The position numbers and the translations under genes were made by a program. The notes beneath the pieces were generated by a model. The model had not been told where the DNA came from and did no database searches. It was given only the letters and a program-made list of their open reading frames with translations. Positions 36,101 to 46,124 of a DNA stretch of 64,000 bases are shown piece after piece. The number at the start of each line of letters is the position of its first letter. Position 1 is the first letter of the stretch. Source of the stretch: Gilvimarinus sp. 2_MG-2023 (GTDB taxonomy: Bacteria; Pseudomonadota; Gammaproteobacteria; Pseudomonadales; Cellvibrionaceae); NCBI RefSeq assembly GCF_030547685.1, contig NZ_JAUOQM010000005.1, forward strand, positions 15,570 through 79,569, written 5' to 3'.

Positions 36101-37438
36101 CTAGCGTGAACCGATCAGGTAACCATATACCAATTCATCACCTGGCGAGTGGTACACAATTGTCAGCTCTGACTCGGTAGCCGTTCCCATAACTTTACCG
36201 GCCGCATCCCCCGTACCCTGTATTTCACTTCCCTCAAGCTGACAGCTAATATCACCCTCATTGTGGCTAATCTCGCAACTGCCATCAGCATTAATGGTGA
36301 AAGTTCCGGCCAGGTTTGTAACATCCGGACCCTGAGGATTACTATCATTTTGTGCAATCAGCTCTTGGCCCGATATGCTATAAGTTCCCGCACTCACGTT
36401 AACAGTCGCCTCCTCTGAAGCATGAAAAAACGCGGACACAGATTCACCACCGGCCATATTGGGCTTAGCAATAATGGTGAGACTATTTGCCCCCAGAGTT
36501 CCTGTCACCGTGGCAAAGTCGGTAATCAATTCCCCACTAGTAGCATCATAAGTACACGCAGCGCGGTACCCTTCGCTAGCCGACAAATAACAATTGCCAT
36601 CCGACGCTAGGGTAATAATGCCTGAAACACCGTAGTACGTAGGCTCAGCCCCAGAGGCAACAATCGTTTCAGTCCCCTGTAATACATAATTCTCGGTGCC
36701 GTTCAATTGCAATGATTGGGCAAAATGAGCTTGAGCATCATCAACACTCACCAACTCATTTACCGTTGAATCTTGCCCTGCATTAGCTATCAAGTTCACG
36801 ACAGCCGCAGACGAAGCAAATGCATTAGCCGACAGAGTAAAATCTACCTGAGTAGCTACCGTTTTAGCCTCATCGGCAATCTCAATGCCATTGTCAGAAT
36901 CCCCGTCTTTATCCAGGGTTAACAGCAGGCGTACAATATTTAATACTTGCTTATCGCGCGGGTCGGCTGTGCCCACTAGGTCCATCGGGGTAATAACAGA
37001 CCCACCGACCACAACAGGCAATTGCAAATCACCAATAGAAAAAGTTACCGACTCTCCTGCCGCATATTGAAATTCACCATTGGGGCTGGTTTGCCCCGAG
37101 GTAGATGCAGTTTGGTAATCCAGATTTGCGACAGCGCTGTCGATAAAGACGCCCGTCAGTAAACTAGGCTCCGAACTCGAGCTGCTTTGTGAGCTCTGTG
37201 CTGATGAGGAACTGGATGAATCGACACTAGAGCTACTTGGCGAACTCTGCACCGACGAGGAGCTGGATGAATCGATACTAGAGCTTGATGAGCTCACGCT
37301 GGATGATATGGAGGTTGAACTACTGGATGAGGATGTCGAGCTGCTAATAGCACCGCTCCCCTCATCAGAAGAAGAACCACCACAAGCACTTAACAAGCCC
37401 GACAAAATAACAAGAAAGCCAAAACGAACGCACTGCAT
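36101..37438 (-). CDS. Polyserine-linker lipoprotein of unknown function
   Basis: A 445-residue lipoprotein (LVILSGLLSAC) with a Ser-rich linker of about 70 residues (roughly 23-92) formed by short Ser runs broken by Val, Asp, Gln and Pro. Polyserine linkers are a trademark of Saccharophagus, Teredinibacter and Cellvibrio enzymes. The C-terminal part starts GVFIDSAVANLDYQT and has NGEFQYAAGESVTFSIGDLQLP followed by LDKDGDSDNGI, an aspartate-rich calcium-loop-like motif, then repeated beta segments with C(Y/E)xS. This is an extracellular adhesion-type arrangement; I see no catalytic domain. Confidence 0.75.
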   Translation of the reverse strand: MQCVRFGFLVILSGLLSACGGSSSDEGSGAISSSTSSSSSSTSISSSVSSSSSSIDSSSSSSVQSSPSSSSVDSSSSSSAQSSQSSSSSEPSLLTGVFIDSAVANLDYQTASTSGQTSPNGEFQYAAGESVTFSIGDLQLPVVVGGSVITPMDLVGTADPRDKQVLNIVRLLLTLDKDGDSDNGIEIADEAKTVATQVDFTLSANAFASSAAVVNLIANAGQDSTVNELVSVDDAQAHFAQSLQLNGTENYVLQGTETIVASGAEPTYYGVSGIITLASDGNCYLSASEGYRAACTYDATSGELITDFATVTGTLGANSLTIIAKPNMAGGESVSAFFHASEEATVNVSAGTYSISGQELIAQNDSNPQGPDVTNLAGTFTINADGSCEISHNEGDISCQLEGSEIQGTGDAAGKVMGTATESELTIVYHSPGDELVYGYLIGSR

Positions 37439-37627
37439 AGCACTCTTTCCTTAAGTAAGTATGAGTACGTATAATATTATGGCGGGAATTTCCACACAAG
37501 AGGGACCTTAACTGACTGTCAGCACCTCACACTAATTACCCTAATGCCGCTTGAGCTGCGGCCGACTTTGCCCGTTGGCCTACCTCAACAGGTAATCAAA
37601 GTACAGATTAAGCCCTTGCGCCACTCG

Positions 37628-38719
37628 TTATTCAGTTTGATGTTGCGGCGGCTTACCTTTCCACCACGAAGCCAGGGCCGAACCGGTAATGTTCATAAGC
37701 GGGCCAAATACTGACGGCGCCAAGCCCAGAGTTGCCACCCGACCCATTTCGCTGGCTATGCCCGAGGCCAAACCGGTATTCTGCATACCGACCTCAAAGG
37801 CGATTGAGCGACAAGACTGTTCATCCATTTTAAGCGAGCGGGCGCAGCCGTAACCAATCATGTATCCCAACACATTGTGAATAAAGGCGGCGAGAATCAA
37901 CAACAAACCAATTTGTAAGAGCGCATCGCGCCCCGCCGCCGTAATGACCACAATAATCAACGCGATAGCCGCCATAGACACCAGCGGCATGGCTTTATCC
38001 AGCCACTGAGCTCGGCCGTGTAAAAAGTGGTTAAACACCAAGCCTGCAATAATCGGCAGAATGACGATTTTGGTGATCGTCCACATCATGGCCCAAGCGT
38101 CTATTTCGATATATTCACCGGCAAACGCCTTCATTAAGAATGGCGTGGTAAACGGCGACAATACTGTAGCCACAGCGGTTAAAGTTACGGAAAGTGCTAA
38201 GTTCGATTTAGAAATATAAGCCATCACATTGGAGGCCAAACCACTGGGCGCACAGCCAACCAATATCACCCCGGCGGCAATTTCCGGCGGAAAATTAAAT
38301 GTGTAAGCCAAAGAAAAGCCAATAACCGGCATAATCGTTAACTGGCACAACAGGCCAATTCCTACGGCCTGCGGGGTTTTCACCACACCGGCAAAGTCTT
38401 TGACACTCATGGCCGTACCCATGCCAAACATAATCGCCTGTAACAAGGGCACAATGAGTTGTTTCAGGTCAAAACTGCCAACTTGCCGAAACAACTCCGG
38501 AAAATACATCGAAGCGGTTACCGCGGTAAGAATCCATAAGGTATAAGCCCCTTGGCGCAAGACACCAAGGACACTACAGGCAATTGCCATGAATAAAGCC
38601 GCAATCACCACTGGCAATCCATTGGCAAAGGAATCAAAGAGCGTGACATAGAGAAAGAGTAAAGTTGCCGCCGCAAGTGCCGCGACCCCCACCCAGCGGG
38701 TGATGCTTTGAGTATTCAT
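37628..38719 (-). CDS. Bile acid:sodium symporter family transporter
   Basis: A 363-residue membrane protein with about ten helices. It shows the BASS family patterns GMGTAMSVKDFAGV, LVGCAPSGLASNVMAYISKSNLALSVTLTA (in parts) and FEVGMQNTGLASGIA, the last forming the sodium site. Substrates in bacteria include organic anions and pantoate; not determinable here. Single gene, opposite to nothing close by. Confidence 0.85.
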   Translation of the reverse strand: MNTQSITRWVGVAALAAATLLFLYVTLFDSFANGLPVVIAALFMAIACSVLGVLRQGAYTLWILTAVTASMYFPELFRQVGSFDLKQLIVPLLQAIMFGMGTAMSVKDFAGVVKTPQAVGIGLLCQLTIMPVIGFSLAYTFNFPPEIAAGVILVGCAPSGLASNVMAYISKSNLALSVTLTAVATVLSPFTTPFLMKAFAGEYIEIDAWAMMWTITKIVILPIIAGLVFNHFLHGRAQWLDKAMPLVSMAAIALIIVVITAAGRDALLQIGLLLILAAFIHNVLGYMIGYGCARSLKMDEQSCRSIAFEVGMQNTGLASGIASEMGRVATLGLAPSVFGPLMNITGSALASWWKGKPPQHQTE

Positions 38720-39003
38720 AATAATTGTACGTTATTGTTTTATATATGATTATTACGCACCTGACAGACACAGGTGATACTTAGTGACCCTAGCCTAACA
38801 CAGACTTTTACCCCATGTCAGGCTCGCCACCGACAGCCTGTTGCCACACTAACGCCATGGCCACCAAACGTATTCGCAGCCCGGACTTTTACTTTGGTTT
38901 AGAGCTGTGGCATTGTTCAGTTTGTGAGTGCCCCCATTTCTGTCGTTTCTGGGAATATGCCATTGTAATTTTCATCCTTGCAGCACAACAAGGTATATTG
39001 ATA

Positions 39004-40467
39004 TCACTGTCCCCACAAATGTTCACCAATTTTTTTCAGCTCCTTGTTATTATAAGCATTGGTAAAAATAGGGCTCATCTCGGCACCGAGTATATACGTC
39101 ATATCCTGGCGCCCCTTGGTGTTCAAAATTGTCGCCAAAGCTTTTTCCTTTTCCTTCGCAATTAAATACAAATTAATTTTTTGATCAGGAGGGATATCCC
39201 CCACTAAGCTCATTAATTCAAGAGCAATAGTCGAATTGGATTGAGTGACAAACTTTCCTTGTAAATCCTGCGCTTGTGCTTTTGTTAATTTTTTCTTATT
39301 TTGGTAGTAACGTATCCAATGGGTAAGAGATAGCTCATTTGAGCCTTGGGCTTGAGCAATCATGGCTCGGATAATGTGACTGGTACGAGAAATAAAATGC
39401 TCGGCTTCCTGAGTCCGCACAAGCGCTTGCTCATAGTTACCTGCCATAAACTGTGCCCAAGCGCGCTCCCATATGTAAAGAACATGATCGGGCTGAATAG
39501 CGTAGGCCTTTTCGGCGTGAAATATCATACGATCAGTTTTCTTCAATACATAACTTGCATGTGCAGCGAGAAAGTGGCAAAGCGCACTGCAGTTGTTTTG
39601 TTCTTCCGCCCAGTTTAAGTAAACATCTACCTCACTTAAATTACGTAAATAAAATAAGTTCAACATGGCGCGAGCAATGCGAGAGTTGATGTTGCCAGGG
39701 GCAAGTTTCTCGGCAGCTTGGATATGCCTTTGTGCTCGCTGAACAATTTCATCATCAGATAGGCCCATATGACGACTCATTTTAAAAGAGTATATGTGAG
39801 CCAGCATATTGTGTGCCTCAAAAAAATCAGGGTCTTTCTGTAGGGCTTGTTCTAGGTAGTCGACCGATTTAGGTAAAAGCTCTTCTCTCTTTTGCACCCA
39901 CAGATGCCAGGCTTGTGTGAAAGCCGGTGGGACAGCTTTGACTTCCACAGGCCGTTTGTCAGCTTGCCAATACACGAGCAACAATAGTACAGCTGCCAAA
40001 ACAGAGCCTGATAATATTAGTCGAAGACGAGTCACTGCGTTTATTGGAGCTAAGCGCTCCGCTACTAGGTGCTCTGATGTCTCAGCATCTTCACTTTGGA
40101 TAGCTTCACAGACCCCAAGCTGCCATTGATAACCAACCTTGGGGATAGTCTTCACAAAGGTCTGCTCAGAGTCCAATTCAGCAAGCGCTTTGCGCAAACG
40201 GCGAATGGCACTGGAAATAGCCGCGTCACTGACTACTTTACCCTGCCAAATCGTCTCTACCATGCTGTGTCGACTGACGGGGATATTGGCATTTTCGATA
40301 AGCAAAAGTAACAAAGTCGCTGTTTGCTTATCGATATCTACACTCTGATCTCCTCGCACAAGCACTAATGCATTGGGTTTAAAGATAATTGTCGAAAATT
40401 GGTAATTCAAAACGCAGCCCCGATGTGTTGACCAGAAGCATAATAACAAAAAGCAGTCTCTGTGCAT
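39004..40467 (-). CDS. CadC/ToxR-like membrane regulator with TPR-like periplasmic domain
   Basis: Up to 487 residues. An N-terminal winged-helix output domain (about 22-115; DKQTATLLLLLIENANIPVSR, AISSAIRRLRKALAE, KTIPKVGYQW), one membrane helix (about 148-166, LILSGSVLAAVLLLLVYW), and a periplasmic helical-repeat region (about 185-480) with TPR-like units such as DPDFFEAHNMLAHIY and HAEKAYAIQPDHVLYIW. The true start may be a TTG/GTG near LNYQFST, since the first 18 residues look non-native. Divergent from the SDR gene at 40626, which it probably controls. Confidence 0.82.
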   Translation of the reverse strand: MHRDCFLLLCFWSTHRGCVLNYQFSTIIFKPNALVLVRGDQSVDIDKQTATLLLLLIENANIPVSRHSMVETIWQGKVVSDAAISSAIRRLRKALAELDSEQTFVKTIPKVGYQWQLGVCEAIQSEDAETSEHLVAERLAPINAVTRLRLILSGSVLAAVLLLLVYWQADKRPVEVKAVPPAFTQAWHLWVQKREELLPKSVDYLEQALQKDPDFFEAHNMLAHIYSFKMSRHMGLSDDEIVQRAQRHIQAAEKLAPGNINSRIARAMLNLFYLRNLSEVDVYLNWAEEQNNCSALCHFLAAHASYVLKKTDRMIFHAEKAYAIQPDHVLYIWERAWAQFMAGNYEQALVRTQEAEHFISRTSHIIRAMIAQAQGSNELSLTHWIRYYQNKKKLTKAQAQDLQGKFVTQSNSTIALELMSLVGDIPPDQKINLYLIAKEKEKALATILNTKGRQDMTYILGAEMSPIFTNAYNNKELKKIGEHLWGQ

Positions 40468-40625
40468 CTCATATCTAATCTAGCCCTCTTTAGCTCGTCT
40501 TTTTTGGAGAAAATTGAATATATAAGTGACGATGTCAAGTTTTGGTCAGATTTTTACCATGAGATTAACAAGTATTTAATCCTATGAAAGACTACATTGC
40601 AGCTACTAGAAAACAGGAGACTCGC

Positions 40626-41753
40626 ATGAATCGACGTGACTTTATAAGAACAACAGGCCTATTAAGTACTGTCGCCATGGCACCCCATAGCCTCGGAACT
40701 AAGCTGCTCAAAGGAGAACAAAAAGAAATACTCATTCTTGGCGGAACCCGTTATACCGGTCCAGCCATCGTTGAGAAACTCCTTGCTCAAGGGCATAACA
40801 TCACCTTATTCAACCGGGGCCAAACCAACCCTCAGCTCTTCCCCAAGGTTGAAAAGCTACGAGGAGATCGCTACCAACATCGAGGTAAAGGGCTGGCGGC
40901 CTTAGCAGGCAAACGCCGCTGGGATGTCATCATCGATACCTGGAATGAGAGCCCTCTATGCGTGCGTGACACTCTAAAGCTACTGGCAAAACGTTGTGAG
41001 CAATATATCTACATCTCCAGTATGGCGGTTTACCCTTATCAAGCACTGCAAGAGCGAGCCGGTATCACCGAATCTTTCCCGCTACCCGATGACACCATGC
41101 CTAGTAACTACACGATGATTGACTACGATGCAGCTAAACGCATCGCGGATAAAATGGTGAGCTCTCTCCCCCACGGCTGTATCTTGCGTCCTCACTCTAT
41201 TAGTGGGGCGCGCATGACACATGTATCTGACAATCAACGCTACTGGCCTGTACGCTTACAGCAAGGAGGAATTATTGCGGCTCCCGGTGACGGCGCTGAC
41301 ACAACTCAGTTTATCGACATGAAAGACATGGCTCGGTTTATCGCCTTGGCAATTGAGGATAAATTAAAAGGCGCCTTTAACACCTTTACCACCGAACGCT
41401 TCGATGCCTATTTATATGGCCTAAAAGCCTTAAGCGCCAAACCGAGTGAACTAATCTGGATCCCCCATGAGCACTTGGCGAAAGAAAAATTCCGCCCGTA
41501 CGTTGATATACCCATGTGGGCACCCCGGCAAAAGGACCGTGGAACCTTTGCTATTTCAACGCAAAAAGCCGTTAATGCAGGCTACCAAACACGTCCTATT
41601 GCGGAAACATTTCGGGATTTACTCGTGGATTTTTATGAGCAAGAAGAGGACACCTATGACTTTGCTACGGGAAAATCTAAAGCGGGGCTGTCACGGATGA
41701 TGGAGAAGGACTTATTAAAAAAATACTTTCCCAATCAACATAGGGGAAGCTAG
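40626..41753 (+). CDS. Tat-exported extended SDR / NAD-dependent epimerase-like protein
   Basis: A 375-residue protein from the ATG at 40626 (CAGGAGA before it). The N-terminus is a twin-arginine signal, NRRDFIRTTGLLSTVAM. The body begins with the Rossmann motif ILGGTRYTGPAIVEKLL, followed by GDRYQHRG and ISSMAVYPY, the pattern of atypical extended SDRs that act on nucleotide sugars or isoflavone-like substrates. Export of such an NAD-dependent protein by Tat is notable, as the folded enzyme would carry its cofactor. Divergent CadC-like regulator upstream. Confidence 0.78.
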   Translation: MNRRDFIRTTGLLSTVAMAPHSLGTKLLKGEQKEILILGGTRYTGPAIVEKLLAQGHNITLFNRGQTNPQLFPKVEKLRGDRYQHRGKGLAALAGKRRWDVIIDTWNESPLCVRDTLKLLAKRCEQYIYISSMAVYPYQALQERAGITESFPLPDDTMPSNYTMIDYDAAKRIADKMVSSLPHGCILRPHSISGARMTHVSDNQRYWPVRLQQGGIIAAPGDGADTTQFIDMKDMARFIALAIEDKLKGAFNTFTTERFDAYLYGLKALSAKPSELIWIPHEHLAKEKFRPYVDIPMWAPRQKDRGTFAISTQKAVNAGYQTRPIAETFRDLLVDFYEQEEDTYDFATGKSKAGLSRMMEKDLLKKYFPNQHRGS

Positions 41754-41941
41754 GACACATATTTCTCAAATATCATTCGAGGAATTAGTTAAAATCCAAT
41801 GCCCCATTTCCTGATTCGGAGGAATTCTGTTCAAGCTATTGAATGGATTTACATTTAAAACAAATCAAAAGCTTAAGAGCATCTCTAATAAAACTCAGCA
41901 CGCTTTAGTCTTTAACGGTATCAACATATTGTGCAGAAACG

Positions 41942-41968
41942 AAAAAGGGCTGAATAGTCAGCCCTTTT
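41942..41968 (-). terminator. Terminator of the GPH symporter gene
   Basis: Arms AAAAGGGCTGA and TCAGCCCTTTT around ATAG, located 27 bp after the stop of the minus-strand symporter; it could also stop the converging SDR transcript. Confidence 0.8.
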
Positions 41969-41994
41969 GAATAGACGTGGATTTATCTTTAGCG

Positions 41995-43545
41995 TTAAGC
42001 GACTTGTGCCCTTCTCGCTTCCAAATCGGCTTCAATTTCACTCATGCGCTCAGAGCTGAGCGGGTAAACAATCAGCAATAAGACAGCGATAAAAGCAAAG
42101 ACGGCCGGAATCCAACTCATTAGCAAAATCATGCCATCGGTGGTTTGCGCGATGGTGCTGGGGTCGGTGCCGACATAACCGTACGAACCCAGCACCACTA
42201 ACACCAAAGCCCCGGCAAAGCCGCCGCCGGTTTTCTGAATAAAAGTGCCCGCCGAATAGAACAAGCCCGTGGCGCGTCGGCCGTGCTTCCACTCAGAGTA
42301 ATCGGCAGCATCGCCCAGCATACTGAAAACCAGTACCGGCATAAATGCGGCAAAAAATTCGGCGGCACAACCGAGTATAAATAAGATTTTCACATCCCCC
42401 GCCCCTAAAAAAGAGATACAACCGGTCAACACACCACTGATCAACAAAGAGGCAATAAATAAGGCTTTTTTCCCCACTAGACGCGAAAAGTAACCACAGA
42501 CTAGCGCCGCGATAATAGAAGTAATCAACAGGGCTATAAAGTAGCGACCGGTCAGGGTTGGATCGTGAATAAAGTGTTTGAAGTAATAGGCAATCACCCC
42601 ATATTTAATGCCATTAAACAGCATGGTTAAAAAGCCAAGCCCGAGAATCATTAACCAAGGTTTATTGGTTAACAAATCGATCAGGTCGCGTTGCGATGGG
42701 GTGGTTTCACTTTCTGGTTTTCTAATCAGTTTTTGCACAGCGAACCAAGTGAACGCCATAACCACGGCAAAAAACAAACCTGAGTATAGATTGCGGTAGT
42801 AAAAGAACAGGGAGATCGACAACAGCGGCACCACAATAAACGGCAGGTTGCCCAATAAATCCTTAAGTTCTTGGCCCAGCGAGCCACTGGTCTTTGTCGG
42901 CTGCACCCGCTCTTTGGTAGTAAAAAAAGTCATTAAACACAACAGCACCAAGAGCGCCGCAAATACATACATCGTTTGCTGATAACCTTTAGCCTCATCA
43001 CCCTGACCAAAAAAAGCGACTAAATCTGGGGTAAAGCCCATAACTAATACACCGCCTAAAAATGCCCCCGCAAAACGGTAACCAGAAAGTACGCTGCGCT
43101 CTTCATGGCTCGGTGTCATCACGCCCATAAGGGCCGAATAAGGTACGTTATTAACAGTGTAAGCGAGGGTTAAACCTATATAGGTGAAATAAGCCCATAC
43201 CAACTTCATTTCTAAGCTGACATCCGGCGCGGTGAATGACAACACCATAAACAAGCCCAGCACCGGGGCTGACCACAAAACCCATGGGCGAAACTTGCCG
43301 TGCTTAGACTGAGTGCGATCGGCGATCATGCCCATCACGATATCGGTGATACCATCAGAGACGCGTACAATCAGCAAGAGTATGGCCGCTGCGGCCGCAG
43401 AAATACCTAAGGTATCGGTATAAAACACAGCCAAATAGGCCAGAGCACCGCGCCAGACTAGGTTAGCCGCGGCGTCGCCCATGGCGTAACCGCTTTTTTC
43501 CAAGAGAGAGAGCTTATGAGAAGAGGGTATCGCCACGTTTATCAC
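41995..43545 (-). CDS. GPH-family (MelB-like) sugar:cation symporter
   Basis: A 516-residue major facilitator of the glycoside-pentoside-hexuronide type with twelve helices. Typical marks are GYAMGDAAANLVWRG, VSDGITDIVMGMIADRTQSKHGKFRPW (in parts) with the conserved Asp and GKFRP loop, and LGDAADYSEWKHGRRATGLFYSAGTF in the second half. Members of this family bring unsaturated uronates or short oligosaccharides into marine alginate degraders. No LacI-type operator was seen before it. Confidence 0.85.
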   Translation of the reverse strand: MINVAIPSSHKLSLLEKSGYAMGDAAANLVWRGALAYLAVFYTDTLGISAAAAAILLLIVRVSDGITDIVMGMIADRTQSKHGKFRPWVLWSAPVLGLFMVLSFTAPDVSLEMKLVWAYFTYIGLTLAYTVNNVPYSALMGVMTPSHEERSVLSGYRFAGAFLGGVLVMGFTPDLVAFFGQGDEAKGYQQTMYVFAALLVLLCLMTFFTTKERVQPTKTSGSLGQELKDLLGNLPFIVVPLLSISLFFYYRNLYSGLFFAVVMAFTWFAVQKLIRKPESETTPSQRDLIDLLTNKPWLMILGLGFLTMLFNGIKYGVIAYYFKHFIHDPTLTGRYFIALLITSIIAALVCGYFSRLVGKKALFIASLLISGVLTGCISFLGAGDVKILFILGCAAEFFAAFMPVLVFSMLGDAADYSEWKHGRRATGLFYSAGTFIQKTGGGFAGALVLVVLGSYGYVGTDPSTIAQTTDGMILLMSWIPAVFAFIAVLLLIVYPLSSERMSEIEADLEARRAQVA

Positions 43546-43682
43546 CTCGGGCTTAGTCGTTTTTAATTATTAGTGCCTTCTGGGCATCTATTAGTAGAGG
43601 AGCTTAAGAGGCCTTCGGCTAAATGTACAGGCTTAAAACAGCGTTAACGATACCGAGAACCCTTTCTGGTAATGGTTGGCTA

Positions 43683-44048
43683 TTATTGCGCCGCTAAACG
43701 CCGAGCGACCTCCTCTTTCCAGGCCTGAATGGCGGTATTATCCGACTCGAATAACGCAATCCCCACCTGATACCGGCCAACCGCCGAACGACACCACTTA
43801 ACCTCACCGGTCAAGACAAAACGCACCTCTGGGTTTTGCAGCTGTATACACAACGGGTAGATATGACCTGCTGGCAAGGGACGATCTAACTCCACCTGCA
43901 AGCCATTAGCGGACAAGTCGGTAGAGCGGCTAATCACAATTTTAGCCGGCTCATTATCTTGGCCAGCTTCCAGCTCAAGGTAGACGGTTTCGGAGGCATT
44001 TAACCGATATTCTTGACGTTGATCTGGCGACGTTGTGGCGTGAGACAT
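43683..44048 (-). CDS. PilZ-domain protein
   Basis: A 121-residue protein with RQEYRLNASETVYLELE (a PilZ Arg-rich start, though RxxxR is imperfect), STDLSANGLQVELDRPLP (the D/NxSxxG part), and a final VGIALFE. It probably binds cyclic di-GMP. It begins 23 bp after the stop of the DUF1631-type gene, same strand, so the two form an operon. Confidence 0.8.
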   Translation of the reverse strand: MSHATTSPDQRQEYRLNASETVYLELEAGQDNEPAKIVISRSTDLSANGLQVELDRPLPAGHIYPLCIQLQNPEVRFVLTGEVKWCRSAVGRYQVGIALFESDNTAIQAWKEEVARRLAAQ

Positions 44049-44071
44049 TTGCTATCTATCCTTTATCATTG

Positions 44072-45814
44072 TTATTCAGTGCGCCTTAAGCCACGCACAA
44101 TATTCTCCAACCGATTTTCAAACCCTTGCTCCGGCTGATAAAAAACAGCCTTGCCCTGCAGTAAAAACTCAAGCAGCTCGTCGTATTTCAACTCGGCCAC
44201 CTTAGTCCCCACCCGGTCGACAAATATATACTTACCCGTTGAGCGCAAGCTTACCGCCAATTTACAACGCACGGTTTTACCAGCTTCTGTAGGTAAATCG
44301 GCCCAGGTACCCAGGGTGAGCTGATCGATCAGGTCGCGCATGGCCTGTTCTTTAGCTTCGCGCTGTTCCGCTTCTTGCTGTTCGCGCTCTTGTCGTTCGC
44401 GTTCAATTTTCTCCTGCGCTAAGCGCTCCGCCTCAGCGCGCGCTTTGGCTTCAGCGACCTTGCGCTCTGCCTGCACTTTTGCCTTGGCCTGCTTAATCTC
44501 AAGTGCTTTACGCTCCAGCCTTTGCCGCTCAAGTTGTTTGACCTGAGCGCGGGCTTCAAGTTGTTGTTGCAACTGACCCATTCTGGCATTGACTGCCGTT
44601 AGCGCTGCCGACAAAACCGGCAGGTGGGGTATTTCATGGGCGATACCAGCATCAAAGCAAGCGGCAATCTCTGCCACTGACTTTTGCAACACTTTATGAC
44701 CGTTACGGTTCACAAATAATAATTTGTCTGTGCCCGGCGCTTGCATTAAGAACTGACAACGCAAGCGCTGCTGACCATCATTAAATTCAATCCAATCCCC
44801 ACTGGCAAACTGATGCTGCGCCGCTCCAGTTTGCAACTGTTTCAGGGATTCTGCATCTTCTGACTCTTGTTTTTTAGCGGCCTCCACCGTATCTATGGTC
44901 TGGCCTTTCAGCAGCGTAATCACCTGAGTCGACAAATCATCCAGATGGCTTTGGTAAACATCAGGTGTGCATACTTGATTGGCTTTGGCCGTTTCTAATT
45001 GCGATAGTAACGCTGGACCTTTTTGAAAGAATGCTTGCCGATCCTCCTCTGACTTTTCTGGGTTCAGTGCCCAGACCAGTAAGCGCAACGAACGCTCCCA
45101 AAAATTTCGCTCAGAATCGTGATCATCGCCGTTTATCAAAGCGAACTGCAAGCTTGGTAAAATGACCTCTTCGATAAACACCAGTGCTGACTCTGGCAGC
45201 ATCCGTCGGGCAACCACGTGATTGTAAATATCGGTCACTTTTTGTTGCGCCGTGGCAGCCCGAATACGACCTAACTCTGAAACTTGCATGCGCTCGGCTA
45301 ACATTGCTGCCTTATCCAACTCGCGGTCACCAAGTTTATTGAAGTCTTCAAGCGCTTGGGCCCAAACACTGGTGTCAGACTGCATAGCCCCACACAATAA
45401 CTCGACACGCTCGACAAATTTTCTACCGCTGGCCCCTAAGCCGTTGTACCAAGTTTGCAAATGAAAGAAGCACTGATCGAGGGCGCGGCGGTTACCGTGC
45501 AGTACTGTTAGTTGCAACGATTCATCGCTCACCACGTAAGTAAGGATACGGTTCAGTAACTGCTCTTTATATGACTGCAGATCTTCTGGTACTAAAAGGT
45601 TGTCAGCCAAGGCCTTGGCCAACCACGTGGCGTACAGCCCAGCTAAACCCGCATTGCTCCCATAGGGTAAGGCCTGATAGGCGGGCCAGATATCTTCAGC
45701 TTGATAAAAGTCATGATCGACACTGTGTAAGGCAGAGACCGTTACAGGTGCTCGCTGATTAGTCGCGAGCCCAAGCAAGGAGCGGATCTCAGTAAATTTT
45801 TGGTTATCTGTCAC
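44072..45814 (-). CDS. DUF1631-type coiled-coil protein
   Basis: A 580-residue cytosolic protein. A helical N-terminal region (about 1-310) is followed by two copies of a small beta domain: WIEFNDGQQRLRCQFLMQAPGTDKLLFVNRNGHKV (about 330-370, in parts) and WADLPTEAGKTVRCKLAVSLRSTGKYIFVDRVGTKV (about 505-545). Between them lies a charged coiled coil of about 90 residues rich in Arg, Glu, Lys, Gln and Ala (400-490). The beta domains are of the DUF1631 sort, related in look to PilZ. Coupled to a PilZ gene, so a cyclic-di-GMP-linked role is likely. Confidence 0.7.
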   Translation of the reverse strand: MTDNQKFTEIRSLLGLATNQRAPVTVSALHSVDHDFYQAEDIWPAYQALPYGSNAGLAGLYATWLAKALADNLLVPEDLQSYKEQLLNRILTYVVSDESLQLTVLHGNRRALDQCFFHLQTWYNGLGASGRKFVERVELLCGAMQSDTSVWAQALEDFNKLGDRELDKAAMLAERMQVSELGRIRAATAQQKVTDIYNHVVARRMLPESALVFIEEVILPSLQFALINGDDHDSERNFWERSLRLLVWALNPEKSEEDRQAFFQKGPALLSQLETAKANQVCTPDVYQSHLDDLSTQVITLLKGQTIDTVEAAKKQESEDAESLKQLQTGAAQHQFASGDWIEFNDGQQRLRCQFLMQAPGTDKLLFVNRNGHKVLQKSVAEIAACFDAGIAHEIPHLPVLSAALTAVNARMGQLQQQLEARAQVKQLERQRLERKALEIKQAKAKVQAERKVAEAKARAEAERLAQEKIERERQEREQQEAEQREAKEQAMRDLIDQLTLGTWADLPTEAGKTVRCKLAVSLRSTGKYIFVDRVGTKVAELKYDELLEFLLQGKAVFYQPEQGFENRLENIVRGLRRTE

Positions 45815-46124
45815 ACACTTCTCCGCGCTCGACCATAGAATTCAATAAACCCCCGTGAACCAGTTCCGTGCACCTGCGTGTTTTTTGCACCAGCCATGAC
45901 CCCCTAAGCGCGCCCCAATATGCAACAAGGCCACCAAACACCACCAACACAAGCACCATTATATAACACTCACCTTGACCGGCCGCACAGCATAAGCTCA
46001 ACGCGGCGCACCAATGCGCAGCATTGTGAGCTGGCACAACCATTGCTCTATAGCTGTTTTGCCATGTGCGGACACACATCACCGCAATGACAGTTTGCCC
46101 AATTTACCCGATGGATTTCGCGCA
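45815..46124. other. Spacer before the nitrate transporter gene
   Basis: About 310 bp between divergent DUF1631-type and NarK genes. It must hold both promoters; I could not pick a convincing one. The 92-residue minus-strand frame here lacks family features. Confidence 0.3.

Noticed and set aside
45804-46082. 92-residue minus-strand frame before narK
   Set aside because: Overlaps the DUF1631-type start region, low-complexity composition, no family; a shadow frame.
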